The notes under the pieces: generated by a model
Database searches by the model: none
What the model was told of the DNA's origin: nothing
What the model saw: only the letters and a program-made list of their open reading frames with translations
Made by a program: the position numbers and the translations under genes
Shown here: piece after piece, positions 44,040 to 51,681 of the stretch
Position numbering within the stretch: position 1 is the stretch's first letter
Layout of the letters: every line of letters begins with the position of its first letter
Origin: CALGDE01 sp964655355
GTDB lineage: Bacteria; Cyanobacteriota; Cyanobacteriia; CACIAM-69d
DNA length: 64,000 nt
NCBI GenBank assembly: GCA_964655355.1
Contig: CAZZMD010000003.1
Location: 1 to 64,000 of the forward strand
Reading direction: 5' to 3'

Positions 44040-44690
44040 ATGGGCGACCCGGTTTTTTGGTTGGCAATATCGGTATTGGTGGTGTGCCTCAGTCTGGCGG
44101 TGGCGATCGCCATGGTGGTGCCTGCGCTGTTGGAACTGGGGCGCGCGGCCCGCAGTGCCGAAAAATTGTTTGACACCTTGAATCGGGAATTGCCTCCTAC
44201 GTTGGAAGCGATTCGGCTAACGGGTCTAGAGATTAGCGATCTGACGGACGATATGACCAGCGGTGTCCAGCAGGCGGGGCAGGTGGTGCAGAAGGTGGAT
44301 CGCAGCTTTGATGGCGCTCGCTATCAGGTGCGGCGGGCCGGTTTGATCTCCCGGCGGACGGCGGCAGGGGTTCGGGCCGCCTGGCGATCGCTCACGCGAA
44401 GCGGCAAAAAACGGCGCTCATCGGATCGATTATCCACCTCCAAAGAGTCTGGCCCTGACCCCCGATATTCCCGATCCATTGGGACCGGTTCGACCTATGA
44501 TGCTCCCTACGACGGTGATTATCGGAACGATGGGGAGTTTGGCGATCAGGGCGATCGCGGGGATCGAGGAGATCGCGATCGATCCTTTGAACGCTCCCAT
44601 GACGGGGCGTATCCCGAGCGGAATGGAGATGATGCAGGGATTTCCCCCAAGTCATTACCCGCAGATACGACGCCATCAGACCCGTCCTAG
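44040..44690 (+). CDS. DUF948-like membrane protein
   Basis: A 216-residue protein with AAGGGG upstream of ATG 44040. One N-terminal membrane helix (FWLAISVLVVCLSLAVAIAMVV) is followed by a long helical region with DUF948-like heptads (ELGRAARSAEKLFDTLNRELPPTLEAIRLTG...ISDLTDDMTSGVQQAGQVV). The tail is disordered and very rich in Asp/Arg/Gly (DQGDRGDRGDRDR). The family is linked to YtxH proteins in firmicutes, in line with its neighbour here. Confidence 0.75.
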   Translation: MGDPVFWLAISVLVVCLSLAVAIAMVVPALLELGRAARSAEKLFDTLNRELPPTLEAIRLTGLEISDLTDDMTSGVQQAGQVVQKVDRSFDGARYQVRRAGLISRRTAAGVRAAWRSLTRSGKKRRSSDRLSTSKESGPDPRYSRSIGTGSTYDAPYDGDYRNDGEFGDQGDRGDRGDRDRSFERSHDGAYPERNGDDAGISPKSLPADTTPSDPS

Positions 44691-44820
44691 AGTTCCCTGA
44701 GAATTCCCGATACAATTCTCGATAATTTTCGCCGTCAGCGAGATACACTAGCTGACTCGGCCACGGATCCATTCCACTTCCAGCGACCAACAACGCAATA
44801 CCAAACAGGGACCATCAATC

Positions 44821-45321
44821 ATGGCAAAACGCTTCAACATCCAAACCATGGGGCTCGGGGATGTGGATCAGGTGGTTGAGCTTTATGCCCAGGCCTACAG
44901 CACCGATTACATTAGCTTCAGCGAATTGGCGGCGGGCTTGGCCGATGCCCCAGGGGCGATCGCCGAAGATGCGATCGATATTTTTCAGGATGACCTGATC
45001 GAGATTTTGACCGAGTCCGCAGACGGTAATTTTGTGGCGAAGGAGAAGGGTGAAGTGGTGGGATTTGCCCTGGCCAGCGTCGAGGAAGCGCCGGCGGGCC
45101 ATATGGAATGCTGGCTCAATGATTTGGCGGTATCCCCGGCTTCGCGCGGCCAAAGCCTTGGGAAACAATTAATCGAGCGGGTGATTGAGTGGGGGAAGGG
45201 GCAAAACGTGAAGTATTTCTTGCTGGAATCTGGATTTAATAATTCCAAGTCCCATCAGCTATTTGAGGGGATGGGCTTCCAGCCGATGGCGACGGTGTTC
45301 CATTTGGATGCGCGCGGCTAG
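44821..45321 (+). CDS. GNAT-family N-acetyltransferase
   Basis: A 166-residue protein from ATG 44821. The GNAT core is visible: AKEKGEVVGFALASVEE (strands 2-4), LNDLAVSPASRGQSLGKQLIERVIEWGK (motif A with the acetyl-CoA loop RGQSLGK) and YFLLESGFNNSKSHQLFEGMGFQPM (motif B). It should transfer an acetyl group from acetyl-CoA to an amine, but the acceptor is unknown. It is convergent with sucD, about 30 bases away. Confidence 0.85.
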   Translation: MAKRFNIQTMGLGDVDQVVELYAQAYSTDYISFSELAAGLADAPGAIAEDAIDIFQDDLIEILTESADGNFVAKEKGEVVGFALASVEEAPAGHMECWLNDLAVSPASRGQSLGKQLIERVIEWGKGQNVKYFLLESGFNNSKSHQLFEGMGFQPMATVFHLDARG

Positions 45322-45351
45322 GGGGCTAGCTAAGAGACCGTGGAGGCGTGC

Positions 45352-46257
45352 TTAGGTGCGGGCCTTACTCAGTAGCTGCTGAACGGCGTTGGGGATTTTG
45401 GACGGGCGATCAACCCAGCAGGCTTTGGCTTTGCGGAAGGCGCGGTGAATGTCATCCACCACCACTTGCCCCGCCGAGGTATCCCCTACCAGCCGGGACG
45501 CGACGATCGCATCCGCATGGCCTAATCCCTGTTCCCGGGATACAAATTGTCCCGCCACATAGGCCACCACGGGCTTATCGATGGCAGCGGTGATGTATTG
45601 GGCCGCCATTAATTCGCTATCCCCGCCCACTTCACCAATCAGGACAATGATTTCTGTGGTGTCATCCTCGTCTAGGATTTGTAGCCATTGGAGTAGGGAC
45701 GAGCCCACAATGCGATCCGGTCCCACACACACGGCAATGGACTGGCCAATCCCGGCCGCCGTCAGCGATCGCGCCACTTCATAGGTCAAGGTGCTGCTGC
45801 GGCTAACGATACCAACGGGACCCGGTTGATACATGGACGCCGGATGCATCCCCAGCAACACCTGCCCCGGCACGATAATCCCGGGACAATTGGGACCCAC
45901 CACCAGGGTTTCCGTCGCCTCCGCCTTCCGCACCAGATGCACCATATCCAGGGGGGGCACCCCATCGGCCATCAAAATCACCTGCCGTACCCCAGCGGCG
46001 ATCGCCTCTAGGGCCGCATCCACCGCCCCAAAGGCCGGGGAAAAAATCACCGTCGTATCTACGGGACCTAATCCCTCGTCCATCACCTCCTCCACCAGGT
46101 CAAAGACCGGAACCCCTGCCACCGTGGAGCCCCCATCGCCGGGGCTCACCCCCGCCACCACTTGGGTGCCATAGGCAGCCATAAGGGGGGTATGACACCG
46201 GCCAGCAGGCTCGGTAATGCCTTGGATAATGACTTTGCAATCGGGGGTCAGTTCCAT
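45352..46257 (-). CDS. sucD: Succinyl-CoA synthetase alpha subunit-like protein
   Basis: A 301-residue protein. CoA-binding fold: VIIQGITEPAGRCHTPLMAAYGTQVVAG and the conserved VGPNCPGIIVPG. The phosphohistidine loop reads QGLGHADAIV, keeping the active His, though most SucD have GHAGA. It pairs with sucC on the same strand, 172 bases upstream. Together they interconvert succinyl-CoA and succinate with nucleotide phosphorylation. In cyanobacteria this pair works beside bypasses around 2-oxoglutarate dehydrogenase. The changed loop and divergent ends could mean a related acyl-CoA synthetase instead. Confidence 0.85.
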   Translation of the reverse strand: MELTPDCKVIIQGITEPAGRCHTPLMAAYGTQVVAGVSPGDGGSTVAGVPVFDLVEEVMDEGLGPVDTTVIFSPAFGAVDAALEAIAAGVRQVILMADGVPPLDMVHLVRKAEATETLVVGPNCPGIIVPGQVLLGMHPASMYQPGPVGIVSRSSTLTYEVARSLTAAGIGQSIAVCVGPDRIVGSSLLQWLQILDEDDTTEIIVLIGEVGGDSELMAAQYITAAIDKPVVAYVAGQFVSREQGLGHADAIVASRLVGDTSAGQVVVDDIHRAFRKAKACWVDRPSKIPNAVQQLLSKART

Positions 46258-46338
46258 AAAAATTGCGCTTTAGGGCTCTGGCGCTCTGACGGTGCCCATG
46301 ATTGCCCATGACCAATAGAACGCCGGGTAGGTACCCTG

Positions 46339-46447
46339 ATTTAAGCACTGAGATCTAGGTAAGGCGCTGAGATCTAGGCACTGATTTAAGCATTCAGGAT
46401 TTAAGCCTCGGGAATTTAAGACCTGGGATTTAGGCGCTCAAATCTAC
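46339..46447. repeat. Degenerate array of about seven units between sucC and sucD
   Basis: Units of roughly 12-19 bases built on ATTTAAGC or ATCTAGGC recur across this stretch. The unit nearest sucC contains its last codons and TAA stop (complement of 46430-46432). Read on the minus strand, nearly every copy repeats CTTAAAT or CCTAGAT, so the stop triplet is copied too. It fills most of the 172-base spacer. Confidence 0.75.
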
Positions 46448-47824
46448 CGCAATTTTGATGCCGATTTCTAGGGTATCTGCCAACCAAATGGGGTAAGGGG
46501 CTGCCAGGGCTTCAGCGGCATCATGATCCAGATTGGAGCAGTGTAGGACGACCTTGGGCCATTGGCGTTGGTACTCTGGCACCGTCAGATCTAGGGAGGG
46601 GGGGGACGATTCCAAGGTCCGCTGAAGCGATCGCGTCACAACGGCCCCCTCGCCATTGCTGGGCTCCTGACCCAGGCTTTGCTCCCGCTGTTCCGGCACT
46701 GTTCCGCCCCGGGGATCAATCGTTCGGGCGATCGTTGGGGTGATCGGCTGAGCGATCGCCCGCTGGGGGGGGTGAGATAGGGCGGCCCAATGGCCCGTCG
46801 CTCGCAATCCATGAATTAACTGCTGCACAATCTGTAGCCCATCCACCGTGGGACCCACCAGATTAATCAGAAGCGTCGCCTGGTCTCGGGCGGCGATCGC
46901 CGTTTCTAAAGCGGACAAGACGCGATCGCCCAGGGCCGCCTGTCCATTCCCTTCGGTCACCCAGCCCACATTGGCATACCCCGCTGCCTGCCCCCCTGCC
47001 TGGACCACCCCATCCACCGTCGCTAACGCCAGCCCCATGCCATTGCACACCACCGACACGGTGCCATCCATCAAGGACCAAGGGACCGCGCATCCCGTTG
47101 GCAATTGGCCGTGGACACCCCTTGCCGTTGTCTCCGTCTTCTCCGCCGTTTCCCCAGATATCTCAGCCTGCCTCAACCGTTGGCACATCATCGGATGTCG
47201 CGCCAGGGCATTGTCGTTAACGCGCACCTTGCCATCCAGGGCCATCACCTCCCCATCGGCCCCCACCGCCAGGGGATTAATTTCCACTAAATCCAAATCC
47301 CGCTGGACAAAAAGCTGATACATTTTTTCGGCGATCGCCGCGACGGTCCGCATCAGCTCTCCCCTTAAACCCATCCCCAGGGCGAGCTGCCGCACATAGA
47401 ACGGTGAAAACTCTTCCTCAACGAGGATATGAACCACCTGGTCCGGCGATAAATCCGCATCCATTCCCCCCGTCGCCGATCCCAAAAGCAGCGGGCGGCG
47501 AGCATTGTGGTCCAAGATAATTGCCAGATAGAGCTCCCGTTGGACCGGATAATGGGCTTCCGCCAGCAGGACATCGGGACAATGCCCTCGGATCGGCAAT
47601 CGAAAAATACTCTGGGCCGCGGCGATCGCGTCGATGGTATTAGTAGCCCGACGAATGCCCCCAACCCGCCCCCGTCCGTGGGTCCGCACCTGGGACTTCA
47701 GCATCACCGGATAAGGAACTCTTAAATTACGGATATCGCTAACGGAGTCAATCTTTTGGGACGGCAATACGGGGATGCCATGGTCCGCAAAGAGGGCTTT
47801 GGCTTGATATTCCAGGAGGTCCAT
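46430..47824 (-). CDS. sucC: Succinyl-CoA synthetase beta subunit-like protein
   Basis: A 464-residue protein; typical SucC has about 390. The ATP-grasp half begins MDLLEYQAKALFADHGIPVLPSQ and contains ELYLAIILDHNARRPLLLGSATGG and LDLVEINPLAVG, with the metal-binding DGKVRVNDN. The C-terminal CoA-ligase half has NGMGLALATVDGVVQAGG and LLINLVGPTVDG. Extra length lies in a Gln/Pro/Ser-rich segment at about residues 360-415. It is upstream of sucD in one probable transcript. The insert may be a lineage-specific linker. Confidence 0.87.
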   Translation of the reverse strand: MDLLEYQAKALFADHGIPVLPSQKIDSVSDIRNLRVPYPVMLKSQVRTHGRGRVGGIRRATNTIDAIAAAQSIFRLPIRGHCPDVLLAEAHYPVQRELYLAIILDHNARRPLLLGSATGGMDADLSPDQVVHILVEEEFSPFYVRQLALGMGLRGELMRTVAAIAEKMYQLFVQRDLDLVEINPLAVGADGEVMALDGKVRVNDNALARHPMMCQRLRQAEISGETAEKTETTARGVHGQLPTGCAVPWSLMDGTVSVVCNGMGLALATVDGVVQAGGQAAGYANVGWVTEGNGQAALGDRVLSALETAIAARDQATLLINLVGPTVDGLQIVQQLIHGLRATGHWAALSHPPQRAIAQPITPTIARTIDPRGGTVPEQREQSLGQEPSNGEGAVVTRSLQRTLESSPPSLDLTVPEYQRQWPKVVLHCSNLDHDAAEALAAPYPIWLADTLEIGIKIAVDLSA

Positions 47825-48088
47825 GGGACGGGAGCTCGCTATAGATGCGGTGGGTCCGGCCGAACGAGACAGTCAATCTGGCGAAGGAGTGGGGGATAGG
47901 CAAGGGCACTGGCGATTACTGACGATTAGTGGATTGCCTAGTGGGTGGTTGCTTAAAATTTAGGTATTTACCATGGTAGCAACTCCCCCTTAGGCTAACT
48001 GTCATCCCAAATACCACGATCCCAAATATCACCAATCACCCGGACAAATCTAAGCTTGGTTCCCCATAGGTCCGATTCCCCTTAAAAC

Positions 48089-48871
48089 CTATTCCCATAG
48101 ATCGGCGGGGCTTTCGTTTTCCTCGGTATCTTCCTCGGTGTCCCAAGGCGATCGCCCTAGCTCTCCAGGCTCTCCCGCCAAATTAGATGGAGGCTGCGTT
48201 AAAACACTGTCGTCAGGCACCCCTTGGGACGCTCCATTCACCGCCGCTGCGGGGGAAGAATTATCCGGTGCCTGGGTCGGGATCATCACGTAGGGGAGTT
48301 TGGAGCCCTGTAATCCCCGTTCTATATGCTCCCCGGACTGTGGCGTAATCAAAAACAGTGGATATCGCTGCTCCGCACTTTCGCTCATCACGTGGCGATA
48401 TTGGGCCGGCATAATCCACTCATAATCCCGGTCCAGCAGCACCTGGGTTTGCCGCCATCGACTCAGGAGGCCATAAAACCCCTCCTCTGGACGATGAATC
48501 ATCACAAATACTTCGACGCCCGTTTTGACCTGCCATTCCGGGTCGCACATCAGAAAGGCCAAATCACAGGGGAGCTGCACCGGCAGCCGCTTTTGCTCTC
48601 CCTCTAGCCCCTGGGCGACCGCCGTTGCCGCCTCATCCTCTGCCCAACGATTCCGCTGGCGATCGCGAATCACCGACAGGGCACTGCTGGACAGTAACTG
48701 GGTATCCACCCGCACCAACGGCAGGGCGATCGCCAAAATACTTTCCAAGGGACGGCGCATACTGGGAAGCATTTCCAGATACGGGCGATGCTCCCTCAGA
48801 AGCTCAATCGCCCGCCCTGGACTGCCATAATCCGCCAACAAAACCTCATAATCCTGCTGCGTAATTCCCAT
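48089..48871 (-). CDS. Unknown soluble protein downstream of pilC
   Basis: A 260-residue protein with no signal peptide or membrane helix. The first 200 residues look folded (EVLLADYGSPGRAIELLREHRPYLEML..., AFLMCDPEWQVKTGVEVFVMIHRPEEGFYGLL); the last 60 are disordered and acidic. No family is recognised. It starts 43 bases after the pilC stop on the same strand, so it may be part of the pil transcript and tied to pilus function, which is inference from position. Confidence 0.6.
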   Translation of the reverse strand: MGITQQDYEVLLADYGSPGRAIELLREHRPYLEMLPSMRRPLESILAIALPLVRVDTQLLSSSALSVIRDRQRNRWAEDEAATAVAQGLEGEQKRLPVQLPCDLAFLMCDPEWQVKTGVEVFVMIHRPEEGFYGLLSRWRQTQVLLDRDYEWIMPAQYRHVMSESAEQRYPLFLITPQSGEHIERGLQGSKLPYVMIPTQAPDNSSPAAAVNGASQGVPDDSVLTQPPSNLAGEPGELGRSPWDTEEDTEENESPADLWE

Positions 48872-48914
48872 CGGGTTTCTATCCCAAAAGCACTAATCCC
48901 AACGGCACAAAACC

Positions 48915-50168
48915 CTAACCAATCTCATCCATGATGGCAAACATGGGCAAATACATGGACAACAGAATTGCCCCGACCATGCCCCCAATCACCACAATCA
49001 TCAGCGGCTCCAGCATACTGGTCAAACCCTTCACCGCCTGCTCCACCTCATCCTCATAGAAATCCGCCACCTTCATCAACATCTTGTCGATTTCCCCGGT
49101 TTCTTCCCCAATACTCATCATCTGAATCGCCATCGGTGGAAATACTTTATATCGATCAATCGCCATACTGATCATTCCCCCCCCCTGAATCTCCGTAATC
49201 GACGCGGCGATCGCATTGGACACCACCTGGTTATCCGCCACATCCTTACAAATCTCCAACGCCGTCAAAATAGGCACCCCAGAGCGGGTCAACGTACCAA
49301 AAATCCGACAAAAACTCGCCACCGACGTCTTCTGGATCAAATCCCCGAAAATGGGCACCTGCAGAAAAATCTTATCCATCGCCAGCTTACCGGGCGGGGT
49401 TTTGTACCACTGGTCATAAACGATCTTGGCTACCACAAGTGCAGCCACCAGAACGATAACCGCGTAACTTCGGCGCGGATCATCGGCCGGGAAGGTCGGA
49501 CCTCGCAAAAATTCACTGATTCCGATCATAAACGCGGTGAACGCCGGCAATTCCCCGCCTAACTTATCGAAAATCCCGGTAAACGTCGGCAACAGAAAAA
49601 TCGTCATCCCCAAGAAAATAATCACCGCCAACGTGCCCACCGTGGTGGGATAGGACATCGCCGACTTAATTTGGTTCTGCAGCCGCGCCGCATTTTCCAG
49701 GAGCGTTGCTAAGCGGTTCAACACCTCATCCAGAACCCCACCAACTTCCCCCGACTCCACCATGGAGCAATAGAGCTTACTAAAAATATCCCCATGGCGA
49801 CGCATGGATACCGATAAGCTCTCCCCCTCCTGCACATCCGAATTGATTTTGACCAACGCCTTCTTCAACTTGGGATTGCTGCACTGGTCGCTCAAAATAT
49901 CTAAGCACTTGACCATAGCAATACCGGCGTTAAACATTGCCGCAAACTGTCGAGAGAACACCGCCATATCCTTAACGGTGACCGTCGACAGCATGGATTC
50001 CAAATCCAGCGACAGCCCAGATTTTTGCTCCGATAAATCCTTAATTTGGGCCTGGCTAAAGCCCATATTAATCAGCTTATTCCGCGCCCCATTCAGGGTC
50101 TCCGCATCGAATATTTCCCGACGGTCTCTCCCGTCCGGTCCCGTTACAATGGCGCGAAACTTAGGCAT
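48915..50168 (-). CDS. pilC: Type IV pilus inner-membrane platform protein PilC
   Basis: A 417-residue T2SF/PilC protein. Two T2SF domains repeat the pattern: FSRQFAAMFNAGIAMVKCLDIL...SMRRHGDIFSKLYCSMVESGEVGGVLDEVL and FCRIFGTLTRSGVPILTALEICKDVA...FPPMAIQMMSIGEETGEIDKMLMKVADFYEDEV. Three membrane segments follow known PilC topology. PilC forms the platform on which PilB and PilT act. It follows pilT by 150 bases on the same strand. Length is normal for the family. Confidence 0.94.
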   Translation of the reverse strand: MPKFRAIVTGPDGRDRREIFDAETLNGARNKLINMGFSQAQIKDLSEQKSGLSLDLESMLSTVTVKDMAVFSRQFAAMFNAGIAMVKCLDILSDQCSNPKLKKALVKINSDVQEGESLSVSMRRHGDIFSKLYCSMVESGEVGGVLDEVLNRLATLLENAARLQNQIKSAMSYPTTVGTLAVIIFLGMTIFLLPTFTGIFDKLGGELPAFTAFMIGISEFLRGPTFPADDPRRSYAVIVLVAALVVAKIVYDQWYKTPPGKLAMDKIFLQVPIFGDLIQKTSVASFCRIFGTLTRSGVPILTALEICKDVADNQVVSNAIAASITEIQGGGMISMAIDRYKVFPPMAIQMMSIGEETGEIDKMLMKVADFYEDEVEQAVKGLTSMLEPLMIVVIGGMVGAILLSMYLPMFAIMDEIG

Positions 50169-50318
50169 GGCTGGGTATCCCCTACTCCAGAGCGTTTATG
50201 GTTAGTGCTTGTACTTATCTTGCTCAGTACTTATCTTACTTAGTTCCTTCAGTGAAGATATGGATTGAAGAAGAAATGATGCTTATTCAGCATACCTCCA
50301 CTGAAATTGAGGCGATCG

Positions 50319-51410
50319 CTAGCGCTTAGCGGATTTAGGATTACCCCCCACTAAACGAATCAGCTCATCCGGCTTAGAAGATTTTGCGAGGGCATCTTCG
50401 TAGGTGATCTTGCCAGCTTGGTAAAGCTTAGCCAGACCCCCTTCCATGGTTTGCATTCCCATTCGTCCCCCCATCTGAATGGAGGAGTAAATCTGAGCCG
50501 TTTTACCTTCTCGGATCAGGTTGGCGATCGCCGGCGTATTCAGCATAATTTCTTGGCAGGCGCACCGACCGCCCCCCACCTTTTTCAGAAGGTTCTGACT
50601 ACAAACCCCAACTAATGAATTGGACACTTGAGCCCGCACCTGGGGCTGCTGGATCGGCGGGAACACATCCAATAGACGGTCAATGGTACCGGCAGCAGAG
50701 CTGGTGTGTAGGGTTCCAAACACTAAGTGCCCCGTCTCAGCGGCGGAGATTGCCAACGCAATCGTCTCCAAATCCCGCATCTCCCCCACCAGAATGATGT
50801 CTGGATCTTCCCGCAGGGCCGCCCTTAGGGCGTTAGCAAAACTCTTGGTGTCTTCCCCTTTCTGGCGCTGGTGGAACAGACTTTTCCCGTTGGCATAGAC
50901 ATACTCAATGGGATCCTCCACCGTGAGCACGTGTTCCGCCCGGGTCCGATTAATCCAATCCAGAATGGCCGCCAGGGTCGTGGTCTTACCGGATCCCGTT
51001 TGCCCCGTCACCAACATCAGCCCCCGCGGACGTTCTGCCATTTCCTTCAGCACTTCCGGCAAGCCCAGCTTGTCAAAATTCGGGATGGTAGACGCCAATG
51101 CCCGTAAACAAGCGGCCCAGCACCCTCGCTCCCGATACACATTCACCCGGAATCGCGCTAACCCCTTAACACCGTAAGCGCAATCCAGTTCCCAATTCTG
51201 CTCCAAATCCTTCCGCTGATTATTATTCAGCATGCTGAAAATCAGCTTTTGACAATCCTGAGGATCCAGCACTTCACCAAACTGAGGTTGGGGCGTCAAT
51301 CGACCACTGAGGCGAAAATAAATCGGCGCGCCCGCCTGGACATGGAGGTCCGAACCGCCCTGTTCGACCAACGACTCCATAACGTCCTCAATCATATAAT
51401 CCAGTGGCAT
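50319..51410 (-). CDS. pilT: Type IV pilus retraction ATPase PilT
   Basis: A 363-residue hexameric ATPase. It has a strong ribosome binding site, GAGGAGG, 7 bases before ATG 51410. Motifs: Walker A TGQTGSGKTTTLAAIL, Asp box VLTVEDPIEYVY, Walker B DIILVGEMRDLET, His box GHLVFGTLHTSSA and the retraction motif AIANLIREGK (usual AIRNLIRE, with Asn for Arg... order AIANLI here). PilT depolymerises pili and powers twitching. It lies between pilB and pilC. Confidence 0.94.
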   Translation of the reverse strand: MPLDYMIEDVMESLVEQGGSDLHVQAGAPIYFRLSGRLTPQPQFGEVLDPQDCQKLIFSMLNNNQRKDLEQNWELDCAYGVKGLARFRVNVYRERGCWAACLRALASTIPNFDKLGLPEVLKEMAERPRGLMLVTGQTGSGKTTTLAAILDWINRTRAEHVLTVEDPIEYVYANGKSLFHQRQKGEDTKSFANALRAALREDPDIILVGEMRDLETIALAISAAETGHLVFGTLHTSSAAGTIDRLLDVFPPIQQPQVRAQVSNSLVGVCSQNLLKKVGGGRCACQEIMLNTPAIANLIREGKTAQIYSSIQMGGRMGMQTMEGGLAKLYQAGKITYEDALAKSSKPDELIRLVGGNPKSAKR

Positions 51411-51681
51411 AATGCAACCTCCTCGGGGGTATTAATGAGCAGAGTTCTAGAGACTTAGGGAAAGAGCGGAACGGATGTAGAGCACTGATGGGGGAATTCT
51501 GATGATGTTCCGTTTAGGGAAGAAGGGTGAGCTTAAGAATTGGACTTAGGCGTTGGATCGCTTCATCCTTAGTAGCTACTATACCCAACCCGTTTTAAAG
51601 ACTTGCCATGGGGGTCAAGGCTTGCAGAACCAGGACACCCCTGACGTTGGACCTTCGCCCGGCCGAAGGACTTGAGAGCGG
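51411..51681. other. pilB-pilT spacer with hairpin and palindrome
   Basis: CCTTCG-CCCGGC-CGAAGG (51652-51669) can fold just after the pilB stop, and TAGTAGCTACTA (51570-51581) is a perfect 12-bp palindrome. These may stabilise or separate the pilB and pilT messages, or bind a regulator. No gene is present. Confidence 0.5.
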
